A stretch of DNA of 64,000 nucleotides, taken from the NCBI GenBank assembly GCA_032358165.1, contig JAALGY010000033.1, forward strand, positions 186,001 to 250,000, written 5' to 3'. The DNA is from Diplosphaera chodatii (lineage: Eukaryota; Chlorophyta; Trebouxiophyceae; Prasiolales; Stichococcaceae). The notes under the pieces are model-generated. The model had not been told where the DNA came from. It saw only the letters and a list, made by a program, of their open reading frames with translations, and did no database searches. Below are positions 13,201-24,088 of this stretch, piece after piece (within the stretch, counting starts at the first letter, position 1; the number at the start of each line of letters is the position of its first letter). The position numbers and the translations under genes were made by a program.

Positions 13201-16200
13201 ACATGGGGCTGTGCATAAAACATATACAGTCTAGGTCTTGTGCAGCCCGCATGACTCCCACGATCACGCTATACTCCAAGGCGGGGCCCACAGCTCTGGG
13301 AAGTTCCTCCCAAATGATGGGCAACATGTGGCAACCACGATATCAGTCCTCCCATGAACTCTCAGGAGCTTTCATTGAGGGCGTCACAAGACCATACCTG
13401 TACTGTGGCTCCCATCGCAGCCAGCAGCTCCTGCGCCGGGAAGGGCCCCACGGTGCCCTCATCGCCCGCCGCCTCCGCCGCCGCCAGCTCCCCCTTGTAC
13501 GCGCCTGTGATCTCCTGTATACGGTGAAAACTGCTCGAGTCAGCGAACAAGTTCGACAGGTTGCCACCAACAGTCGTTCGGCTCCTAAGAAGCGCGACTG
13601 GGGTGCAGTGTGTCACCATCAACACGGGTTTGCTAAGTGATGAGCTGTGCACCTGATACTAATCAGAAGACAGGGTGGATGGCTGCAGCTGACAGTGGGT
13701 AAGGACCCCAATGGACTGCAGCAGGATGTCGAGAGCAGGCTTTGCCTAAAGTGTGCACACGTATCCTCTGCAGATCTATTGAAGCCCCCTCCTCTGCCAG
13801 CGCTTATTGACTCATCAGCAACGCATGCTGCCCTCAGCGCTCAAACATTTGCCAATGGCAATTCAGCTGCAATATAGTATGACTACTGCAACCCCGATGA
13901 CTGGCGCACGCCGCTACACATCACTAGCTGCTGCGCTGTCCTGGCTGTGATGCTCACTCTGCGGTACAGATGAGTATGTATATGTGTGCATGCACACCTC
14001 CAGCTGGTCGACCAGGCGGGCGGGCAGGCGGGTGGCCGCCGCCGAGAACCTGTCGCCCCACTGCAGCAGCGGCAGCGCCGGGTCGTCCAGCGACGCCAGC
14101 AGGTCCTCCATCACCAGGTCCACCGGGTGGTTGAACCCTGCACACAAGTGAATGAAGAAGCTTGCAAGAGCAGCGCTAATTTGTGGCATCATCTCGTTTT
14201 GAAATGCGGCTGGGATTGGTCCTCAGCAATGTCAGGGCGGAGGGCATGATGAGTGATGCTGTGTTGCATGTCATGGTGACTGCTGGCCATGGAAACAGTC
14301 ACCCGCAATGACGGCCTTGGCAGCATCCAGGGCGGCGGAGAACCAGGTGTCCACGCCGCCGGACTGCAGCTGCGGCGGCCCCATCGCCGGCAGGCCGCCT
14401 GCACAGCACGGCAACCAGCTGCTTGCGATGTGCACAAATACTATGGACTGAGTTCTGCATGCACAGTCAGCCAAATCTCGGTTCGCTGTGAGGTCGCCAA
14501 TACTGACAAGCCTAGGCTGAATGCCGCAGAAGACAGTCAACCTAAAAGAGTCTCGCTCGGACCTGTGAAGGGCTCTGCTTGGGTGACGGCCCCAGGATCT
14601 GTCAGGTCCAGTGTCGCAATCAGGTCGCCAGGCGCCAGGATGGAGCCCTCAGGCAACCTCCAGCGTAGAGTGCCAGCAGCTGGGGCCAGCATTGGCATGA
14701 ACATCTTCATGACCTGCGGAAGTGAAGGGGCATCATGTGACCCATCCTGACAGTGGTGGTTTCTCAGTCTTGTTGTGATGTGCATCGTCATACAGGACGC
14801 CCAAGGGCCGTCTTGAAACATCAGGATTTCATCAATGGCATATGAGTGGCAGAGTACGTGAACATATGCTCTGCAATGCTGTGTTTACCTCGACTTCGGC
14901 GTACGGCTGGTCAGGTGCTACGCTGCCGCCATCCAGGATGGTGTACCGCACCAGCTTCCCAGGGCTGGGGCTCGTTAGCCGGCTGGGGTCCACCTGCAAG
15001 TGACATGAACATCTGACTCTTATAACTCGTCACCACAGAGAAGCTGCGCGCAATGGACTGCTGCGTAGATGTTGTGCATGGCTTTTGTCATCATCCCTTG
15101 CAGATGTCAACACGCTCCAACACTGACAGCTTCGTAACATATACTGGCTTTCCAGAATGCAGACAAAAAGGGTGTCCACCTCGTTCGCTAGCAGGCAGGT
15201 GAGGCTGTCGATGGTCAGCCGTGTGCCCATGGCCTCCTCCTCCGAATGCACCACATGTGACTGGCCGTCCACCTGAGAGGATCAATGACGGTGACCACAG
15301 CTCTGCACCCGCTGCAAGGTGCCAGTTGCAGGCAGTCTGCACTGCCGCCGGCAGCATGCAGCTGAGCACACCTGGATCAGCAACCCGCCGTCGTTGAGGT
15401 GCCGCACCACCGCCTCCACTGATGTGCCGCCAAGCTTCAGCCGCATGGACATGGCGCCGCTGCGCACGACGCTCACCATATACTTCTTCCCTGTGAAAGG
15501 GGGTGATCAAAGGTAAGTCGTCTGCTTGCATATGCAGGTTGGTCCCCCCTTTGACCACTATTGCCATGCAGCACACGCTGATAAATGCCTTTGGCAAGGA
15601 GTACAGGTATGCAGATATGTCGCACAGCATACACTGTACGGCAAGGAGGCGTACCGTCAAGCACGAACGACTCTTGGAAGGAGGTCAGCGAGATGTGCAT
15701 CGGCGGCAGCTGGCCCTTCGTGAGGTAGCCCAGGAAGTCGGCTGCTCGGCTGGAAACTGCATTGAGCGACCTGAGCACCGCGCCGGCTATGACTGACAGG
15801 TACCATGGCGGCTTCTCTGCCTTGACCTGCCAGGCACCATACGCTCCTATCAGCTGAGCGCTGTGCTCGGAACTGACATACGATCCCATGTGCATGTAGC
15901 CCAATGCATGCACGACAAGTTCCGGGTTCTGAAAGTGCAGAAACGGCGAGAGACTGTTGTTGCACCTGGGCAGCGATGCGGGAGTCCAGCCAGCCGGTGT
16001 GGATGCGGTTGTTGATGAACTCTGGCGACTGCGGCAGATGACCGGGACATCAGTGATGCAGCTTGGGACTTGCTGAAGTGTTGGCACCCACTGGTGAACC
16101 TGGCAGTACTTCACTGTACAGCCAGTTCTGAGTCCGTGCAGCAAAACCATCAGTCAGTACTGCAAGCAGGCTCTGCTTGCACTACATGATATGTCATTTC

Positions 16201-19200
16201 AAACCTGGATCATGTCGATGGCGTAGTCGACCAGCGTCCGGATCTCGCCGCGGATCTTGACCTCCTTGAGCGCGACCACCATTGCGCGGACAGCCGCAGT
16301 GCGTGTGTCTCCCCGTGCAAACAGGTGTCCGAACTGCAACGCAGAGCCTCACTGGTGATCAGATGGGACGCTGCCAACCCTCAACCTGGTAGCACCTCAA
16401 TGGCTGCAGTACCTCACAAAGCGAAAACATGGTGGCATACAACAGCCTCGACGCAGCCGCTGCCGTGGTTCACCATAGCTTTCTGGAGAAATGTGCCTGA
16501 ATCAGGCATGAGATCGCTGCACCTGGGAGTCGGAGAACTCGTGGATGCCGCCGCCCGACTTCACGCTGAAGTAGCCCCACACCTCGGGCGTGGAGCGGAA
16601 GGACAGCTCCTCGATCAGGCCGCACGTGGGCTTGAAGCCGTCGTTGGCGTCCTCCGAGGTGACGCGCACCGCGACCACGTGGCCTGCAGGAAGGCAGACA
16701 TGCGCCTCGTCCTCATTTTGGAGGTTGAACGAGGTGGCCCAGGGCTCGAGGAAGGTTGTCACACAGTTGGATGGCAAGAAGAGGGCAGTTGCAGTGTGTA
16801 CATATGCCCGCCAGTCGACAGCAACACGTGTGAGAACCGCATGAGCTACTGCAACACTTATGACACCAGCATTGGATGTGTTGCAGCACAAGATGGACTG
16901 CACCTCTCGTCAATGTAGAGGGTAGCTGTGGCATTTGCGCTCTTGCACATGACTCTGCTGATGCCTATGCTATGCATCACGTCGAATGCTGCACTTACCT
17001 AGAGGGGCCACAGGCATGTCACGCTCAAAGTCGATGTGCGAGTCGCCATCACTGTCCTTGTTGAACAGCCGCCGTATGTCAGGGATGCGGTACAGCGGGA
17101 TACCCATACCAATCTGCATCAGCGATGCATGTGGCATGATTTTGGAAACCTTCATAGCCACCTTCACGAGTCTTGCGCTGGGTTGCATGGACAGGAGTCT
17201 GTTGCAGCTGATGAGAACATGAAACGCCAGGAAGTACCTGCACTTGCGCAGCTGGCAGGTTGACACCGCTGATCATCTCCGTCACTGGGTGCTCCACCTG
17301 CACGGTCGTCAGCATCGTCTTTATCGCTTTGTTGTCATGGGTCGAGCGGGGGCACAACTGCAGACACTGTGCTGAGTTGCGCAGGCAATCAGTGCCCTGC
17401 AGAGCCCCTTTGGCAGGTTGCCACCTGCAGCCGCGGGTTCAGCTCCAGGAAGTAGTACTTCTGCTCGCCCAGCACGTACAGGTACTCCACGGTGGCGGCG
17501 CCCACATAGCCGACGGCACGGGCCAGCGCTCGAGCGCACGCCTGCAATATCAGGATGTCATGTCCACATCGCTGTGCACCTGCAAGCTGGTTCAGTTGAT
17601 GCCGGCCCGCGCAGTGCAACCTGCGAGAGTTGTTCATGTGCCACTCACAGGCTGTGACTGAACAGCACTGCTTTGCTACCTCCATGGCGCGGAGGGTTTC
17701 AGGCGGCGCTGCAGTGACGGGACCCTCCTCGACGATCTTCTGGTGGCGCCGCTGCACCGAGCAGTCCCGCGAGTGCACGCTGGTCACGTTGCCGTGCCTG
17801 CAGCAAAGAATGGCATTAGCCTGGCACGCAGGGACGATGTCACCATTGCATGAGCCCCAGGCTTCTGTGAACGGGTGTGTGTGTCTGGGGTGTGCTATGT
17901 GACTCAGAACGACAGGCTGCGACACACATGCCAGTGCATTGGAAGCCGACACATACACATAGAGCTGTCAGTGAATGTGTCATAGCTACACAGACCCATA
18001 CAACCCCAGCATCCTTGTGGATGTATCTGCACACGGTGCAATCGATCATGCTGTGCCAGGTTCTACTGAGAGCCCTCGCACGTCCACAGCAGAAGCAGCA
18101 TCATGCCTCATAACAATGCTGCAGCACCGCTGCAGCTGTCACCTGTTAACGGTCACATGGACAGGTAGTGACGAAAGCATGGCTCACATGTCGCACAGCA
18201 GCTGGACCTCCAGGTGGCGCGACTGGGGCGCCAGCGCCATCGCAAACACCGGGCTGCCGGGCACCTCGCCCTGCACCTGCCCAAACATCGCCCGCACATC
18301 CTGCTCGTTCATCACCTGCGTGTTGTGTGTCCAGAGCTGCATCACGCCGAATCCACGACTGACCAGAATCCGCTGGGTGCAACTTGATGGTTTTGTTTTG
18401 CTCAAGGCAGCACAGGAGAGTCCAAGATGCATAGGCACTCAATTCACAGGAGCGTGCGGCGTTCCATGCGCGCGACAGCCCCTAGAGTGAACCACGGGTG
18501 CGTGACATGGGCAGACCCCGCAGCCCACCTTCCGGATGCCCTTGCCACCGCCGCCCCAGGAGGCCTTCAGCATGATGGGGTACCCAATGCGTGCGCACCG
18601 CTCCAGGGCCTCCTCCAGGCTGTGCACACACGCCTGCTGGTACAGGTCCTCCTGCAGCACACATCAGCAGAATTAAATCCAGTACCACACTTGCCCGTCC
18701 CAATCGCAGCAAACCAGCATGCGCTCATTTGATTGCATTCTGCGGTACGGAGCGTCAGCTTACTGGGATGACGCCATTGCAGGTGGTGTAGTCGATGGCA
18801 ATGCCGGAGCCGCTCCAGGGCAGCGTCGGCACGCCCGCTGCCTGCGCGATGATCGTCGACCCCACCTGCACGAAGCACGATGAACCCTGCCTGTCTTGCG
18901 CCATCACAAACACATCGACGATGGCCGCGCTGTCAGGGGCTGAGCCAGCTTGCTGGCCAGGCTGCATGCCGGGACCCTGCTTGCCACACATGTGCCCTGC
19001 ACTTGGCATGTGCAATGAACCGTACCTTGTCACCAAGGGCGGCCATGGCGGCGGCGGGCGGGCCCAGGAAGCGGATTTTGGTGGGCGTCGCCGCGAGCGC
19101 GGTCGGCAGCTCGGGGTTCTCCGACGCGTGACCCCTGCATGGCAAAGCAGCAGGTAAGCTCGCGCTCGTTGCAGCGGCGGCAACAAGTACAGCTGGGCTG

Positions 19201-20787
19201 GCGGCCTGGCTAACAGTTTGGCTAGCCCCCCTATCGAATCACCATCAGCCAGTGGGGCTGCCATGAGAGCCTGACATATGCGCCATCAAGGTATCAGAGG
19301 CACCTACCAGCCGGGCCAGACTGCGTCGACGCCCGCGCGCTCCGCGACCTGGACGATGAGCCGCACGTTGGTGTAGTTGTTGGCATTCGCGCCGCCCGGC
19401 ACCTCCACAAACTGGTCCGCCAGCCGGATGTGCTCCGCGTCCTGCAGGTGAGGCGGTGAACACTCCACGGACTGGCCATCGCTCTGAATGGCATCGCTGC
19501 AGCGGCACCGAATGGTCCCAACACAGTCACAGCAATCTGCCGCGACGCGCCAGAGCTTTCACAGCCTGTGTCTGCCATCGCCGGGCTTGCCATGGCTGCC
19601 TGCTAGCATCTGCAGCGGGCCCAGCATGCATGCAGCAGTCTGAGCCTCAAACAAAAGTCCACTGTGTCGTCTTTGTCACCATGCGCATGTCCTCGGGCGT
19701 CGCCATCGCTACCAGCGTCAGCGCGCGCTCCAAGCCGAACGCCTTGTACGCCCACGACCGCACCGACCGCATGAACTTCACCGCGCCGATGCCGTTGTTC
19801 GCGACCAGGATGCTGCACCGCAGCAGCATCAGTTTCCAATCATCATCTCAGGCACATGACACACCGAATGCGGAAGTGCTGGACTGCCCGCGCAGTGGCT
19901 GTGAGACCTCCAAGTGCGGTCTACTGGCTGACGAGGGACACCTGGCCCGATCATCTGTTGCAGGGCCTGCATGCAGCTCAGCGCCCCAGTGGACGCTTGC
20001 CCTGTGCCCTTGTGCATGCATGCCTGGATGCAGTTTGACTGTGGTGACTGCGGCCTGCCGTGCGGCACCTGTGGATGGCGCGGTCGCCGCCCATGTCGCC
20101 CACAAACGCGTCCAGCAGCGTGGTGAGGCTGGGCACCCGCCGCGGCACGCCCTGCCGCTGCACCCTGCATGCAACGGGATGAATGCTGGCTGCCCGCCAC
20201 ATTCTGGAGGCCCAGGTGTGCACTCTATCTCGCATTCCAGCAGCGTGGCAGTGAGCCTAGCGGGGCGACTCTGCTGCTGCTGCTGCGCCTGGCACGCACA
20301 AGGTGGGCGGCTGGCTTCCTTGTACAGCCACAGCTAGCAGCATCCGAATGCTCAAGCGCTGCTTGCCAAACAGCACGCTCTTGCTGTGACATTGACCGCA
20401 TGCCGCTGCGGCGCACTGCATGCAAGGATCGGATTGCAGCCACACCATAGCGCGCTTGCATGCCCCTCAGAGTCATGATGCAACCGTGTTATGACTGTGG
20501 CCGCAGCCCGCAGCTGATCATTACGTGCCATGAGTGCCATACGGTGGCGCTGCGCGCTGCCGCATCAAGGTCGACATTTCAAGGCCTGTGCTTTTCATTG
20601 CCGTTCCACCGCAGGCTCACCCTGCAATGTCGCCATTGCTCTGGTTGCGCATCTTGGCCAGAGACCGTGCCCGCAGGATGTCCGCCATGTCTAAGCCATC
20701 CCCACTGCTCGGCAGCCCATTGGACGCCGATGCCTTGGCGGCCCCATCGAGCGTAGCAGGAGCTTCTGTAGTGTCGTTAGAAGCCAT
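1283..20787 (-). CDS. ACC1: Homomeric (multidomain) acetyl-CoA carboxylase
   Basis: Catalyses ATP- and biotin-dependent carboxylation of acetyl-CoA to malonyl-CoA. Order from the N-terminus: start [15 protein letters not shown] at 20787; biotin carboxylase about 20160-16000, with [16 protein letters not shown], the ATP-grasp loop [15 protein letters not shown] (about 18575-18530), ELNPRLQV and [13 protein letters not shown]; biotinyl domain with VEVMKMFMP, the biotinyl lysine codon at 14705-14707; central domain from [13 protein letters not shown] (about 14135) to about 8000; carboxyltransferase from about 7940, with [47 protein letters not shown] and [16 protein letters not shown] (about 3930). 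The last exon ends [12 protein letters not shown] at 1283-1285. I count about 50 short exons. No transit peptide is obvious, so a cytosolic enzyme is likely. A Ser/Gly/Asp-rich insert lies near 1900-2000. The domain order is complete; individual junctions were not all fixed. Confidence 0.96.
7532..7561. repeat. Perfect 15-bp tandem duplication in an ACC intron
   Basis: The 15-base unit CGTGCACATAAGCAT occurs twice head to tail with no mismatch. It lies in the intron between the carboxyltransferase exons ending near 7600 and starting near 7467. It is most simply a slippage product. Confidence 0.9.
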
Positions 20788-22370
20788 AGTACATGTGCAA
20801 GGACTGCCACGCGGTTGCTGCACCCCACAACGCCGCCCTCAGATGTCGACGCGCGCCTTGTGGGCCATGAAATGTGCAGCAATCAGCGCTGATACTCAAA
20901 CATGATATAGAGCGAGCAGGTTGTATCACCAATTGACTGACAGCATGTATCTGATCCAAGAACAGCAGGCCTGCACTCCTCAGTGTGCAAGCGATGGCTT
21001 TTGACCAAGCTGCAAATGTTTGATCAAGCCTTGTGCATTGCAATATTGGCAGGCATCATAGCTGTTACAGCCCGGCATGGCGGCTGTGCCATGCCGGACA
21101 CAGCAAACCAATGGAAGTGCACCGGCTGACCGACCGTCCGACTCCACGAAAGCCAGCAAAACCCTTTGCTGGTACAAGTTGCAGAGTGTATATAGCAGCA
21201 AGATCTGGCCGGCATGTGGTCAAAACAGCATGCGCATCAATCGTCGTTAGGACGTACCTCCATCGAATTGCATTTGGTGGGGCCATGACAGAGTTTCTGG
21301 AGAAGTGGCCACAGTGAGCAGCAGGTACTGAAGGACATGCACAGATGCCTGCGCGAAAGGCACCAGCGCAGCAGGAAACTGCTGCAGTATTTTCGGAGCT
21401 GTCCAGATAACCTTTTCCTGGGCCAGCGCCAGCGCCAAGGCCTGTAGGCCGACTGCCCAGACTACAGAGCTGGTGGGTGCGGTACGCTACAGCGGCATAG
21501 CAGAGCCACGATCACACTGCTGAGATGTCGGAGCTCAGGTGATTACAAATATGTTTAATGATTCATTCTAGCCGGTTCGATTGGCTCTCGCATGGTTTTA
21601 CCTGCGGATCATGTCTGCTGTTTGCAGTTGGGTATCGCGCATACCTGATGCTCTGCTCACAACACATACGTCCAACAAACCTGTGCATGTATTATGTGAA
21701 GATAGATGTCTATTGATGACGCTGATCATCATCTGCACAGGGTTCCCAATCAGCCGAGAGGCAGGTAGGGCCTATGGAAGCCGCCTGCGAATTTGCGGCC
21801 TTGGCGGCCTGCGTGTAGCTCAATCATGGATTCACAAGGGCCACCATGATGCAGGCTCAGCGCGCATCGTCATCACATGTAGAGTCGTAATGCAGAGCAA
21901 ATGCCACTATCAGCAGCTCAGTTCCTGCTTCCGTTTGGATCACTACGTCGAGCTGCTGCGCTGGGTGTGCACTTCATCATGAAATGTCCGTACCAGTAGA
22001 ACGCTGTATGTGAAGCAGAGGATGAAAATGAAGTCGGGTACATCAAGTGGATAACATGCAATTCGCTGTCACAACTGCATAAGAGGTCGTGCACTGATGT
22101 CGACCATGAGTCCCAAGCAAAGCAGGTGATGTACATGCGACAGTCGCATATCTGATAATGGTAGCAGCCGCTGTAGTGCTCTGCAGATTGTGTCACAGCA
22201 CCACCGAATGTATGCAGACCACCCACTGCAGAGAGAAGAGGCTGCGAGCAATGCACTCTTGAATGTATTGTACACAGATACACTTGTCGCTCTGCCATGC
22301 TTCTGCTGTCTTCAGCACCTCATTTGGTTGCCTGTTCTCCCTAGTCGTGCTGCAGCGCAGTCGAAAGGTG
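20788..22370. other. Intergenic, no confident gene
   Basis: This stretch holds the 5' flank of the carboxylase gene and the 3' flank of the 22371-24042 gene. Composition is AT-richer than exons on both strands. Two short minus-strand open stretches, near 21438-21290 (LALALAQEKVIWTAPKIL…) and 21870-21765 (…SMIELHAGRQGRKFAGG…), could be spliced pieces of something, but I found no consistent exon chain. TGTAA on the minus strand occurs at 21543-21547. Confidence 0.45.
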
Positions 22371-24042
22371 TCATCCGTCTGGCAGTCTGCTGGCATTGAT
22401 GGCTTGCACGCCATCGCACAGAAGCCTGTCCGTGAACCAGTGGCCATCATGCCGCCCTCCACACCGTCTCACCTGCAATGACACTAATGAACGGTCCACG
22501 CACAGCGCTGCTGTTTACATATGCATCAGGTTTGCGCTTCATGACAACTGCACCAGTTGCATCCAATGCCTTGCAGCGCATCGAGTGTGCAGCAAAGTGG
22601 TCGGTGCCGGCGCAAACTGCACACCATGTGGAAGTCGAACACCGCTGACTGCTTGGCAGCGAACCCCAGCACCCACACTCGCTGCGTCCACTGGGTGTCT
22701 GAGACCTGCAAACATCTGACAAGCCGACTAGGCGTATGGGGCACGCTTGGCGTCACGGTCCTGCCAGAGGTCGATGTCTGACATGCTGAGTTGGTGCACG
22801 TTGTTGGCCGCTGATGAGGAGCACACGCTGACCTGCAAGGAGCTGGTCACGCGGTGCTCGATGTGCTGCAGCAAGACGTCGTAGGGTTTGTCTCGCGCCA
22901 GCCGCCTAAAGCGTTCGAACTGGCCCAGGTCCCAACTCCGCCTGACATATTTCAACCAAAGGTCCTGAGGTGTTTTGCTTTGTAGGTAGCAGGAACATCT
23001 CGCCTTGCTCAGCCACAAGCAGTGCGTTGCGCGGGTGCTATGCACATGCCGAACCAGCCATGGTTGCTTTGTGCAGATCCTGCATCAATGGCAAGCTATC
23101 AGCATACTGCGCACCCGAAGTAGTGTGACCGCTGGAAGGGGTCAAATGCTGCGAAGCGGTACAGCACCTCAACGCCGTGGTCAACCCAGGGCACGTTGTT
23201 CTCCCGCAGTGCCTGCAGAGCTGCCACTTCCGTCTTTCACGGGGGTCCCAGCACTTCGAGACCATATGCTATATTGTGCGCTTTACCCCAGCAGAGGCAG
23301 CACGCACGTCTGACACTGTGGGGTTACCTCAACTGGTGAGCCTGCAGCGAATCACGCTTCTGCAAGTGTGGGGAACGACACCTGGAGCTGCATCTGCACG
23401 GCGGCCTCATGCGACAGGTCCAGCCGTGGACCGAGCGTCCAGTCCTTCCGCTGACGGCGAGCCGCGATCCAGCCTTCGCTCGTGTGTATCCCGTCTGACT
23501 CATTGCCAGTCGTGCACCTGCACGGACGGCGCCTGCGCTGCCGCTGAAACGGTCGCCGTGGCCAACAGCCCAAGGTGGGCTCGTGACGATGTAGGCTGCC
23601 TCCACTTGGATGTGTGTCGTGAAATGACGTGCGTGTGCCCCTAACAATGCCGCGGATGCACATGTTCCCTCATGAACGCTGGCACCTGGTGCAGATCACA
23701 GGGCGCTAGCTGATGCTTTGAGTTTTGCTCAATCTCCTTAGGAGCCCGCTGGTCATCAGGCTCCTGAATCTTCTTCACATATATGCGGGTGTAAGTCGGG
23801 AAGGCCTTTGGCGATGATTGACACTCTGGAGGACCTGTTGCCATCATGGCCCGTACCCTTGCTGCCCGTACATGGTGTGCATTGGTTAGGATGTATGGAA
23901 GTGTTGCTTGCGAGTTGTTGCCGACCTACTTCTTACCTGCCAATGTCTGCCTGCGCTGCCGCAAGCTTGGGCCTGCATTGCTTGGGCAGCAAGCGCAGCT
24001 GCGAGCCCAGCCGCACGTGCGTACACAGGTTGTGAGCACCAT
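22371..24042 (-). CDS. Conserved plant/algal protein, DUF4864-like, probably organelle-targeted
   Basis: Seven exons keep frame throughout (24042-23937, 23834-23686, 23450-23382, 23212-23115, 22941-22833, 22705-22625, 22472-22371) and give 237 aa. The N-terminus (MVLTTCVRTCGWARSCACC…) is Cys/Arg/Ser rich and acid-free, like a plastid or mitochondrial transit peptide. The core carries GVEVLYRFAAFDPFQRSHYF, RSWDLGQFERFRRLARDK, SSLQVSDTQWTQRVWVLG and GGRHDGHWFTDRLLCDG. I recall these signatures from uncharacterised plant and cyanobacterial proteins with a DUF4864-type domain; that assignment is from memory and needs a search. Molecular function is unknown. Its ATG lies 46 bases beyond the stop of the upstream S9 peptidase gene. 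The third exon's acceptor is the least certain boundary. Confidence 0.72.
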
Positions 24043-24088
24043 GCGCCCTTGCACAGACAGATCCTGACATTTGCATATGTGTCTGGCA

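Noticed and set aside
19456..20337. 293-codon open frame on the plus strand
   Set aside because: Antisense to biotin-carboxylase exons of ACC; a GC-rich shadow frame.
21572..21583. tRNA B-box-like GGTTCGATTGG
   Set aside because: It lacks the required CC at the end of the box, and no cloverleaf or A box could be drawn.
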